Assembly (NCBI GenBank): GCA_964354225.1
Contig: CAYGZC010000178.1
Location: 1 to 22,123 of the forward strand
DNA from: CAYGZC01 sp964354225
Lineage (GTDB): Bacteria > Bacteroidota > Ignavibacteria > UBA10030 > SZUA-254
Length of the DNA: 22,123 nt
Direction of reading: 5' to 3'
In this document: in pieces, positions 15,077 through 22,123 of the stretch
Layout of the letters: the number at the start of each line of letters is the position of its first letter
Numbering within the stretch: the first letter of the stretch is position 1
The notes under the pieces: model-generated
Database searches by the model: none
The model's input: only the letters and a program-made list of their open reading frames with translations
Told to the model about the DNA's origin: nothing
Program-made: the position numbers and the translations under genes

Positions 15077-17173
15077 TTGAAACGAACAATTAATCTCCGG
15101 TCTAAATTGACATCACTGACAACGCTTTTTACTTTTAGTTTACTATTAATAATCCCGAGTTTCTTGCTCATCGCTCAACCCAAGCGTCCTTTAGAAATCG
15201 AAGACCTTTTTCGTATAAAGCGCGTGAGTGATCCGCAGCTCTCTCCAGATGGAAAATGGATTGCATATGTCGTTACAGATGTTGACAAAGCTGCAAATAA
15301 AATGAACAGCGACATCTATTTGATTCCGGCAACTGATGGTGAACCAAGAAAGTTGACTTCAAATCCAAGCAGTGATGCTAATCCACGATGGTCGCCAAAC
15401 GGTAAGACAATAGCGTTTGTATCGGGTCGGTCGGGCGATTCACAGGTTTGGTTGATTGACATTGATGGTGGCGAGGCGAGACAACTTACAAAATTATCTA
15501 CCAGTGCTTCAAATCCGATCTGGTCGCCGGATGGAAAAATGATCGCATTCGTTTCAACCATCTATCCCGAATTTTCCGATAAACCATTTAATGAAAGTGA
15601 TGAGTTGAATAAGAAAAAAGACGAGGATAAGACAAAAAGCAAAGTAAAAGCACGTATAATGACGAAGCTCTTATATCGACATTGGAATGCCTGGGTTGAT
15701 GATAAACGCCAGCATATTTTTGTTATGTCGATTGATGGCGGCGAGCCAAAGGACATCACGCCTGGTGATAGGGATGCTATACCAACCTCATCAACATTTT
15801 CTGCGGGAGATGATTTTACTTTTTCGCCCGATGGAAAAGAAATTGCATACACTGCAACACCGACGGAGAATGAAGCATGGAATACAAATCACGATATCTA
15901 CACAGTTTCAATTCATGGATCCAATCGGAAACAAATTACAAACAATCCGGCAGCGGATGGATTCCCACGCTACTCAAAAGATGGAAAATACATAGCTTAC
16001 CGTGCTCAAAAGAAACCTGCCTTCGAAGCAGATAAGTGGGAATTAATGCTGTGCAACCTATCGAGCGGAAAGATTGAAAGTTTGACTGAAAATTTTGACG
16101 CTTCTGTTCAGGTATTCCAATGGACTTTAGATGGCAGTAGGATTTATTTTCCATCCGAGGAGAATGCAAATCAACAAATATTTTGTTTGTCTGTGAAAGA
16201 GAAAAAAGTCAATAAGGTTTTTGAGGGCGGTGTGAACGCCGATGTTAATGTTTCCTCTGATGGGAAGATGCTTTGTTTTAGCCATCAAACGCTATCAAGA
16301 CCTATTGAAATCTATACTGCTTCAACCGATGGTAAGAAAGTGAAAAAACTGACAGGTGTGAACGATAATCTCTTTGATGCGCTTACAATGAACGAAGCAG
16401 AAAGTATCACTTACACAGGTGCTGGTGGTTCGACAATTCAATCGTGGTTGATCAAGCCGCCTCAATTTTCTGCAGATAAAAAATATCCGCTTGTATATCT
16501 TGTTCACGGTGGACCGCAAGGTGCATGGGAGAACGGCTGGCACTTCCGGTGGAATGCACAAATTTGGGCAGCTCAAGGATATGTCGTAATGGCGCCGAAT
16601 CCTCACGGTTCAACCGGCTTCGGGCAAAAATTTGTCGATGAGATCAGCGGTGACTGGGGTGGAAAAGCATTCGAAGACCTAATGAAAGGCGTTGAGTACG
16701 CCGAGAACCTTCCGTATGTTGACAAAGATAAAATGGCAGCAGCAGGCGCTTCGTATGGCGGCTACATGATGAACTGGTTTGCAACACACACGGGTAAATT
16801 TAAAACTATTATTACACACGCCGGCGTTTTCAACTTTTACTCAATGTATGGAACTACTGAAGAAGTCTGGTTTGACGAGTGGGAACACGGTGGAACACCA
16901 TGGGATGTTCCTGAAGAGTACAACAAATTTTCACCACATGCTTACGCGAAAGATCTTTTAAAATATAAAACACCAATGCTTATCGTTCATAATGAGCTTG
17001 ATTACCGTGTTCCTGTGTCTGAAGGAATGCAGCTTTTCACAACTCTTCAAAGGATGGGAATAAAATCAAAATTTTTATATTTTCCCGATGAAGGACATGG
17101 AGTTCTTAAACCGCAAAACAGCGAGTTGTGGCATAAAACTGTATTTGAGTGGCTCGCAGAACATCTGAAATAA
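15077..17173 (+). CDS. Exported S9 family prolyl oligopeptidase-like serine peptidase
   Basis: A 698-residue secreted peptidase. Residues 1-33 are a signal peptide ending Leu-Ile-Ala-Gln. Residues about 40-430 form a beta-propeller of about seven PD40/TolB-like blades, each with a Ser-Pro-Asp-Gly-Lys type turn. Residues about 440-698 form an alpha/beta-hydrolase domain. The catalytic triad is clear: Ser559 in Gly-Ala-Ser-Tyr-Gly-Gly-Tyr, Asp642 in Asn-Glu-Leu-Asp-Tyr-Arg-Val-Pro, and His674 in Asp-Glu-Gly-His-Gly. A His-Gly-Gly-Pro oxyanion motif lies near residue 477. It resembles dipeptidyl-peptidase and acylaminoacyl-peptidase members of S9 that act on short peptides in the periplasm. Exact specificity is not readable. 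An Asp/Lys-rich loop around residues 180-190 looks like an insertion between blades. It starts at TTG. Confidence 0.94.
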   Translation: MKRTINLRSKLTSLTTLFTFSLLLIIPSFLLIAQPKRPLEIEDLFRIKRVSDPQLSPDGKWIAYVVTDVDKAANKMNSDIYLIPATDGEPRKLTSNPSSDANPRWSPNGKTIAFVSGRSGDSQVWLIDIDGGEARQLTKLSTSASNPIWSPDGKMIAFVSTIYPEFSDKPFNESDELNKKKDEDKTKSKVKARIMTKLLYRHWNAWVDDKRQHIFVMSIDGGEPKDITPGDRDAIPTSSTFSAGDDFTFSPDGKEIAYTATPTENEAWNTNHDIYTVSIHGSNRKQITNNPAADGFPRYSKDGKYIAYRAQKKPAFEADKWELMLCNLSSGKIESLTENFDASVQVFQWTLDGSRIYFPSEENANQQIFCLSVKEKKVNKVFEGGVNADVNVSSDGKMLCFSHQTLSRPIEIYTASTDGKKVKKLTGVNDNLFDALTMNEAESITYTGAGGSTIQSWLIKPPQFSADKKYPLVYLVHGGPQGAWENGWHFRWNAQIWAAQGYVVMAPNPHGSTGFGQKFVDEISGDWGGKAFEDLMKGVEYAENLPYVDKDKMAAAGASYGGYMMNWFATHTGKFKTIITHAGVFNFYSMYGTTEEVWFDEWEHGGTPWDVPEEYNKFSPHAYAKDLLKYKTPMLIVHNELDYRVPVSEGMQLFTTLQRMGIKSKFLYFPDEGHGVLKPQNSELWHKTVFEWLAEHLK

Positions 17174-17261
17174 TGAGATGAAGGATTATCGTCTTAGGGG
17201 ATTGTTAGTGTTGAAAAAGTTAATTTAAATGAATTATAATACTTGAACCCGAATCGATTCA

Positions 17262-18083
17262 ATGACATTTATTCACAAAATAAATAATATACAGAAAGAA
17301 AATAATTCACTTCTGTGCATCGGACTAGATACGGATGTTAGAAAGATACCTACATCAATTCGGAGAACTAAAAATTCACAACTAGAGTTCAACAAAAAGA
17401 TAATTGATGCAACTAAAGATTTAGTCTGTGCTTACAAATTAAACTTAGCATTCTATGAGGTAGCAGGAAAATCTTATTATAAAACAGTTCATAAAACGCT
17501 TGAATATATTCCTAAGAACATAATTACAATTGGGGATGGGAAACGAGGAGATATTGGTAACACCGCCGAGCAATATGCAAAGCTTATTTATGATGATTGG
17601 AAGTTTGATACTGCGACTGTTAATCCGTACATGGGAAAAGATTCTGTCGAGCCGTTTATTCAGGATGAAAAACATTGTGCATTTCTTCTTGCATTGACTT
17701 CAAATCCCGGCTCAAAAGATTTTCAATATTTAGATGTGAAGGGCAGGCCACTTTATGAGCATGTTGCTGCAAAAGCGATGAGATGGAATACAAAAAATAA
17801 TATTGGATTGGTTGTAGGTGCAACCCATCCGTTAGAATTAAAACGCATTCGCTCGATGGCGCCAGACATGCCGCTTCTCATTCCGGGCATCGGTGCCCAG
17901 CAAGGCGATTTGGAAAAAACTATACGCTACGGCTGCGATAAAGGGGGGGGGCTTGTGCTTATAAACATCAGCCGCGGAATAATTTATGCATCGGGCAGGA
18001 AAGATTTTGCAAGAAGGGCAAGAGAAGAAGCGATAAAAATAAAAGATCAGATTAATTATTTTAGAAAGAAATATTTCGGATAA
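17262..18083 (+). CDS. pyrF: Orotidine 5'-phosphate decarboxylase (type 2)
   Basis: A 273-residue enzyme that decarboxylates OMP to UMP in the last step of de novo pyrimidine synthesis. It shows Leu-Cys-Ile-Gly-Leu-Asp-Thr-Asp near the N-terminus and the catalytic Asp92-x-Lys94-x2-Asp97 (in Gly-Asp-Gly-Lys-Arg-Gly-Asp-Ile-Gly-Asn-Thr). It also has Val-Asn-Pro-Tyr-Met-Gly, Thr-Ser-Asn-Pro-Gly, Val-Gly-Ala-Thr, Ile-Pro-Gly-Ile-Gly-Ala-Gln and a C-terminal Ile-Ser-Arg-Gly-Ile-Ile-Tyr phosphate site. The length fits the longer type 2 family. Position 93 is Gly where many members have Ala. A run of nine G residues at 17943-17951 codes for three Gly after Asp-Lys, with the frame intact. No strong ribosome binding site precedes the ATG. 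No other pyrimidine gene is adjacent. Confidence 0.95.
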   Translation: MTFIHKINNIQKENNSLLCIGLDTDVRKIPTSIRRTKNSQLEFNKKIIDATKDLVCAYKLNLAFYEVAGKSYYKTVHKTLEYIPKNIITIGDGKRGDIGNTAEQYAKLIYDDWKFDTATVNPYMGKDSVEPFIQDEKHCAFLLALTSNPGSKDFQYLDVKGRPLYEHVAAKAMRWNTKNNIGLVVGATHPLELKRIRSMAPDMPLLIPGIGAQQGDLEKTIRYGCDKGGGLVLINISRGIIYASGRKDFARRAREEAIKIKDQINYFRKKYFG

Positions 18084-18092
18084 GAAATAAAA

Positions 18093-18148
18093 GGTAGAAC
18101 GGAATATCCACTCTGTTCTTCGTGGACAGGAAGGATTTTCGTTCTGCC
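18093..18148 (+). promoter_or_regulatory. Nested hairpin between pyrF and the DUF2851 gene
   Basis: An outer 9-pair stem (ggtagaacg 18093-18101 with cgttctgcc 18140-18148, one G-T pair) encloses an inner 5-pair stem (tccac 18107-18111 with gtgga 18122-18126). It begins 9 bases after the pyrF stop and ends 15 bases before GGAGGA of the next gene. It could be a terminator with a weak U-rich tail (attttt at 18158-18163), an mRNA processing site or a cis-regulatory leader. Confidence 0.45.
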
Positions 18149-18173
18149 GTAGAAAATATTTTTGGAGGAATAT

Positions 18174-19700
18174 ATGCCAACGGGAAAATTATCATACAAT
18201 ATTCCTGAGCGTTTCTTGCGTCAGCTTTGGAAGAATCAACAATTTGCCGCTTCAAGTTTGAGAACGGTTGGTAATCAAGAAATTGAAATAATTTCAACTG
18301 GTCAATCTAACCATAATGGGGGACCGGATTTCACCAACGCCGCCATACGCATCAATGGGATCCTTTATCGCGGTGATGTTGAAATTCACCAGCGAAATCA
18401 GGAATGGTTCGAGCATAAACATCATAAGGATGCAAAATATAATTCTGTTGTTCTCCACGTCGTACTTCACCTTGAGCCGACCATCATCCCTCCGGTTACA
18501 AAAAGCAAACGAACGATTCCCGTTTTAGTCCTCGACCGATATTTTACTTCATCGTACCGTTCAAATTGGGAAAGGATGATCCTCGATGAACGTGCAGAAC
18601 GATTGACGACAATCCGATGCCACTCTGCTAATGCAAATGTTGATCCGGTAACGATAAGGAAGTGGTTAGAGAAATTATCTGTTGAGCGAATTGAGCTGAA
18701 AGTCCGACGGTTTGAAGAACGTTTGAAAGAACTTGCCGAGGAGCAGCATCTTCAAGTTAAGGAGCCGCCGACCCGGTATAACGAGATTCCTTTTGGTATC
18801 AATCCCGAAGACTTGCCACCTCCAACACCGAAATATTCACCCGCCGATTTTCGAAAGGTACATCTATGGGAGCAGTTGCTATATGAAGGCATAATAGAAG
18901 CGCTTGGCTACTCTAAAAACCAGCAGCCATTTCTAAAACTCAGCCGAAATCTTCAGCTGAAGTTATTAACTGATCTTATCAGCAGTCAACCACCCGATGA
19001 AAATATTTATCATGTTGAAGCGATGCTCTTTGGTGTTGCCGGCCTGCTACCATCAGTTCGTAAACAGATGGATACTGAAAGCAAGCATTACCTACGATTG
19101 CTACGGAAATACTGGAAGAAATATCAAACCTTTTACATCAATGAACGATTGGCTGAATCTGAGTGGCAGTTTTTCCGCTTGAGGCCGGAGAACTTTCCGA
19201 CAGTTCGGCTTGCAGGTGCTGCCCGATTGATCCATAAATTTCAGCAAAAAGGTTTTTTCAAATCTATCATTCAAGATATAAAAAGAAGAGAACAATCAAG
19301 TCGAGAAATATTTTCTCTGTTAGAAAAGATTTTTATAATTCCGGCGAATGGTTTTTGGTCGACACATTTTAGATTTGGGGAACTTTCCAAAAAGACTTTA
19401 AAAACACTCATAGGTGATAATCGTTCTAATGATATAATCCTCAACGCGATTGTTCCAATCTGCTTATTGTATGCACGCCTTTTTAAGGATAAAGATGTGA
19501 GACAAGGTGCATTGAAAATATTCGAGCAGTGTTCTCCACTTAGTGATAATACAATCACCCGAATAATAGATCAACAGATTATCAAAGAAAAGTTCCAGAT
19601 GCGAACAGCAATGCTGCAACAAGGCGCTCTTCAATTATATAAGTTTTACTGCGCTGAGGGTAAATGCGATGAGTGTACCATTGGGAAATATATCTCATAA
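18174..19700 (+). CDS. DUF2851 family protein of unknown function
   Basis: A 508-residue protein of the DUF2851 family, common in Bacteroidota and relatives, with no established function. The N-terminal third carries the family hallmarks: Ile-Pro-Glu-Arg-Phe-Leu-Arg-Gln-Leu-Trp (10-19), Asn-Gly-Gly-Pro-Asp-Phe-Thr-Asn-Ala (48-56), Gly-Asp-Val-Glu-Ile-His (67-72), Trp78, and Tyr-Asn-Ser-Val-Val-Leu-His-Val-Val (89-97). The rest is largely helical. The C-terminus has a Cys-x4-Cys-x2-Cys cluster that could bind metal. The Asp52...Glu70-x-His72 layout is suggestive of a nuclease-like core, but that is inference. GGAGGA four bases before the ATG at 18174 decides the start over an upstream TTG at 18162. 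It lies 90 bases after pyrF, separated by a hairpin, and may or may not share its transcript. Confidence 0.88.
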   Translation: MPTGKLSYNIPERFLRQLWKNQQFAASSLRTVGNQEIEIISTGQSNHNGGPDFTNAAIRINGILYRGDVEIHQRNQEWFEHKHHKDAKYNSVVLHVVLHLEPTIIPPVTKSKRTIPVLVLDRYFTSSYRSNWERMILDERAERLTTIRCHSANANVDPVTIRKWLEKLSVERIELKVRRFEERLKELAEEQHLQVKEPPTRYNEIPFGINPEDLPPPTPKYSPADFRKVHLWEQLLYEGIIEALGYSKNQQPFLKLSRNLQLKLLTDLISSQPPDENIYHVEAMLFGVAGLLPSVRKQMDTESKHYLRLLRKYWKKYQTFYINERLAESEWQFFRLRPENFPTVRLAGAARLIHKFQQKGFFKSIIQDIKRREQSSREIFSLLEKIFIIPANGFWSTHFRFGELSKKTLKTLIGDNRSNDIILNAIVPICLLYARLFKDKDVRQGALKIFEQCSPLSDNTITRIIDQQIIKEKFQMRTAMLQQGALQLYKFYCAEGKCDECTIGKYIS

Positions 19701-19866
19701 ACAATAACATTATTTTCACTATTGAAACCATTCCCTTGCAGACCTGAGAAACCAACTCCCTTTTTTATTTGATTTTCATTTTAAAAAGCATTACTTTTTG
19801 GCACACAATAGGTATATTCTAATTCAATCCATCCAATTCTCGTATTTAGTCTAAAAGGAACAGTAC
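19701..19866 (+). promoter_or_regulatory. tkt: Transketolase upstream region with possible promoter
   Basis: Within this 166-base gap, TTGATT (19769-19774), a 17-base spacer and TACTTT (19792-19797) form a plausible sigma-70-like promoter about 70 bases before the transketolase ATG. The match is only moderate and the surroundings are AT-rich. AAAGGA seven bases before the ATG is a good ribosome binding site. Confidence 0.3.
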
Positions 19867-21882
19867 ATGGCAATTATAGAATCCAAAACCGGAAAAACAA
19901 TAAAAGATTATTCGATTGAAGAACTAAAAGAACAGGCAAACCTGATGCGTGGCTACAATCTTGTTGCACTCTGTGCCGCAGGGTCGGGTCATGCGGGCGG
20001 GACCCTTTCCATAATGGATATTACCGCCGCTCTCTATCTGAAAGTTGCCAATCATGATCCCAAGGATCCATCATGGGAGAATCGCGATCGGATCATCTGG
20101 TCAACCGGACACAAAGCACCAAGTCTTTATCTTGGACTTGCATTTGCCGGCTTCTGCAAAAAAGAAGATGTCATGTATTTGCGAAAGCTGTACTCACCAT
20201 TTCAGGGGCATCCGCATTGGCTGAAGCTTCCCGGTGTTGAAGTCTCAAGCGGATCGCTCGGCCAAGGACTCAGTATTGCGGTGGGAATTGCGCTTGCAGG
20301 AAAATTAAACAATAAGAATTATAAAACATTCTGTATCATGGGCGATGGTGAGCAACAGGAAGGAAACGTATGGGAAGCGGTGATGGAAGCAGGACATTTT
20401 AGACTAGATAATATTATTGGTATTATCGACTATAACCGTTTGCAGATTGATGGATGGGTGAAAGATGTAATGAACGTTGATCCGCTCGAAGATAAATATA
20501 AAAGCTTTGGATGGGAAGTTATTCGCATCAATGGCCACGATATGAAACAAGTTGTTGACGCATTGGAGAAAGGGAAGAAATGTGTTGGAAAGCCATTTTT
20601 GATTATTGCAGATACAATTAAAGGAAAAGGCGTCAGCTTCATGGAGGATGTTGCCGGTTGGCATGGCAGGACACCAAATTACGAGGAGATGCTTAAGGGA
20701 TTGGATGAACTTAAATTGAAAGACAAAATTCCATACGAGAAACTTCTTGAACATGCAAAAGAATATCAAAAGGAAGTCGACAAGAAACTTGATATAAAAA
20801 TGCCGAAGTTTAAAAAGAATTATTGGTGGAATTCCGATAACATTATGAAGGTGAAAATGGAGCCAACGCGGAAAGGCTTCGGACAATCTTTGGCAGAGCA
20901 TGGTGATGATGAAAGAATTGTTGCACTTGGTCTTGACATCTCGGGCTCAATCACTATCAGTGATTTTTACCAAGGGAAGCCAGAGAGAAAGAAACGTTGG
21001 ATAAGTATGGGAATTGCCGAGCAATCTGCAACAGCGGCAGCGGCGGGATTGGCAAAGGAAGGAAAACTTCCGGTGCTTGGAACATATGGAACATTTGCCG
21101 CAGCAAGAAATTTGGATCAAATTAGAGTTTCGGTTTGCTACGGAAATTTCAATGTCTTCATTGCCGGCGCCCATGGTGGAGTTTCTGTCGGTCCCGATGG
21201 CGCGACACATCAGGCGCTCGAAGATTTATTCAATGTGTGCGGTTTACCGAATATGTCGGTTGTTGTTCCTTGTGATGTTCTTGAAACAAAAAAGGCAACC
21301 GATTATCTATTGTTAAAGCATGTTGGACCAAAGTTCATTCGCTTTGCCCGTGAAGCGACACCGATTGTTACAACAGAAAAAACACCGTTTGTTTTCGGTA
21401 AAGCAAACGTGAGTCGGTTGCGGAAAGAGTCTGAGCAGTTAGTTGATGCATTTGAGACAGTTCTTGCCGACCAGTATAAAAACGAGAGCGAGCATCTATC
21501 TATCATTGCCTGCGGACCAATGGTACCGGAAGCGATGCGAGCCGCATATATTCTTAAAAAGGATTATGGCTGGGAAACACGCATTGTCAATATTCACACA
21601 CTTAAACCGATTGATGAGGCGGCAATCATCCGTGCAGCGAAAGAGACGGGTGTAGTTGTTACAGCGGAAGAGCATCAGATTGGCGCACTCGCGTGGCGGG
21701 TGAGCGGTGTTATTACTGAATGTCCTGAGCTTTACGGCAAACCAATTATAACCGGCGCTATCGGTGTTAAAGATCGCTTCGGCGATTCTGGCGCGCCGTG
21801 GGAATTAGTGAAAGAATTTGAAGTGAGTGCCGAGCATATAGCTCAAAAAGCAGTGGAGTTGATGAAGATAAAGAAGAAATAA
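19867..21882 (+). CDS. tkt: Transketolase (fused split-type)
   Basis: A 671-residue thiamine diphosphate enzyme that moves two-carbon ketol units between sugar phosphates in the non-oxidative pentose phosphate pathway. N-terminal half: Gly-Ser-Gly-His42-Ala-Gly-Gly, His82 in Thr-Gly-His-Lys-Ala-Pro, Ser-Ser-Gly-Ser-Leu-Gly-Gln-Gly (127-134), and the Mg/ThDP site Gly-Asp160-Gly-Glu ... Asn190. C-terminal half, from about residue 337: Met-Gly-Ile-Ala-Glu385-Gln (catalytic Glu), then Gly-Gly-Val-Ser-Val-Gly-Pro-Asp-Gly-Ala-Thr-His. A final domain follows. The motifs look like the 'split' transketolase type made in many archaea and Firmicutes from two genes, here joined through a Lys-rich linker (about 275-335). 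Start ATG at 19867 has AAAGGA seven bases upstream. DXS is excluded by the motif set and length. Confidence 0.93.
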   Translation: MAIIESKTGKTIKDYSIEELKEQANLMRGYNLVALCAAGSGHAGGTLSIMDITAALYLKVANHDPKDPSWENRDRIIWSTGHKAPSLYLGLAFAGFCKKEDVMYLRKLYSPFQGHPHWLKLPGVEVSSGSLGQGLSIAVGIALAGKLNNKNYKTFCIMGDGEQQEGNVWEAVMEAGHFRLDNIIGIIDYNRLQIDGWVKDVMNVDPLEDKYKSFGWEVIRINGHDMKQVVDALEKGKKCVGKPFLIIADTIKGKGVSFMEDVAGWHGRTPNYEEMLKGLDELKLKDKIPYEKLLEHAKEYQKEVDKKLDIKMPKFKKNYWWNSDNIMKVKMEPTRKGFGQSLAEHGDDERIVALGLDISGSITISDFYQGKPERKKRWISMGIAEQSATAAAAGLAKEGKLPVLGTYGTFAAARNLDQIRVSVCYGNFNVFIAGAHGGVSVGPDGATHQALEDLFNVCGLPNMSVVVPCDVLETKKATDYLLLKHVGPKFIRFAREATPIVTTEKTPFVFGKANVSRLRKESEQLVDAFETVLADQYKNESEHLSIIACGPMVPEAMRAAYILKKDYGWETRIVNIHTLKPIDEAAIIRAAKETGVVVTAEEHQIGALAWRVSGVITECPELYGKPIITGAIGVKDRFGDSGAPWELVKEFEVSAEHIAQKAVELMKIKKK

Positions 21883-21901
21883 GTTACAGAGCGAGGCGTA
21901 T

Positions 21902-21937
21902 CCCCGCCTGACCTTAGGAAGTCAGACGGGGTTTTTT
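21902..21937 (+). terminator. Rho-independent terminator after transketolase
   Basis: An 11-base stem (ccccgcctgac 21902-21912 with gtcagacgggg 21921-21931, one mismatch), an 8-base loop and six T residues (21932-21937). It lies 20 bases after the transketolase stop and is a textbook intrinsic terminator. Confidence 0.92.
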
Positions 21938-21993
21938 ATTTCTTTAGACTATTTTCCGAGGAATTTAGTATATTGGGTAAATCTTGAGAATTA

Positions 21994-22065
21994 ATGAACC
22001 AGTCAAAAGTAAAAAAATCTTCGTCAAAAATAACACACTCCCAAATTAAATCCATTTCCAAATGA
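21994..22065 (+). CDS. Possible 23-residue Lys/Ser-rich small ORF
   Basis: An ATG-started frame of 23 codons rich in Lys and Ser, whose TGA overlaps the ATG of the next frame (ATGA at 22062-22065). There is no clear ribosome binding site. It could be an upstream leader peptide coupled to the next gene, or a chance frame. Confidence 0.2.
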   Translation: MNQSKVKKSSSKITHSQIKSISK

Positions 22066-22123
22066 AACTAAAACGTCATAATAATATTAGTGAAAGTGAG
22101 ATAGAGGAGGCACTTGTTACTAA
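22062..22123 (+). CDS. Partial ORF running off the right edge
   Basis: ATG at 22062 opens a frame that stays open for the 20 codons to the end of the window (Met-Lys-Leu-Lys-Arg-His ... Glu-Glu-Ala-Leu-Val-Thr). It is probably the N-terminus of the next gene. It is too short to name. Confidence 0.3.
   Translation, partial: MKLKRHNNISESEIEEALVT

Noticed and set aside
17943..17951. Frameshift in pyrF at the G9 run
   Set aside because: The reading frame continues correctly through to the conserved C-terminal Ser-Arg-Gly-Ile-Ile-Tyr motif, so no frameshift is present in this sequence.

Overview
The window carries about 15 protein genes at gene density typical of a bacterial chromosome. Base composition is AT-rich. 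The organism is most likely a member of the Bacteroidota/Chlorobiota (FCB) assemblage, perhaps an Ignavibacteria-like lineage. This is inferred from the DUF2851 gene, the sigma/anti-sigma/HEAT cluster, the secreted S9 peptidase and the SPOR protein. Clear Shine-Dalgarno sites precede most genes (GGAGGA, AAGGA, AGGAG), which argues against a typical Bacteroidia genome, where such sites are rare. No tRNA, rRNA, insertion sequence or CRISPR array was seen.

Layout. (1) Bases 1-674 are a degenerate edge. They hold a 65-codon minus-strand remnant of a retron/group II-like reverse transcriptase N-terminus, preceded by an inverted repeat enclosing a hairpin, so a decayed retron is possible. (2) Bases 675-4842 (minus) form a compact operon: ECF sigma factor, zinc-binding membrane anti-sigma factor, an exported TPR/12-HEAT protein and a second HEAT protein. 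Ribosome binding sites sit inside the end of the preceding gene. (3) Bases 4940-6127 (minus) encode a TauE/SafE-type permease and a YjbQ protein. A metallophosphoesterase (6202-6870, plus) diverges from them. (4) Bases 6940-8822 (minus) hold a small exported lysine/glutamate heptad-repeat protein and an MTA/SAH-deaminase-like amidohydrolase. (5) Bases 8965-13894 (minus) are a two-gene signalling unit: a long coiled-coil protein with a C-terminal receiver domain, then a 7TM-PAS-histidine kinase-receiver hybrid. (6) Bases 14124-21882 (plus) encode a SPOR protein, an exported S9 peptidase, OMP decarboxylase (pyrF), a DUF2851 protein and a transketolase closed by a strong terminator. Two tiny overlapping reading frames follow at the right edge.

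The signalling modules probably work independently. The sigma/anti-sigma/HEAT operon looks like an envelope-sensing unit. The coiled-coil receiver and hybrid kinase probably form a phosphorelay with no DNA-binding output in the window. The remaining genes are metabolic or housekeeping. The least ordinary parts are the reverse transcriptase remnant, the heptad-repeat exported protein, the coiled-coil receiver with an internal 210-residue duplication, and the nested hairpin between pyrF and DUF2851.
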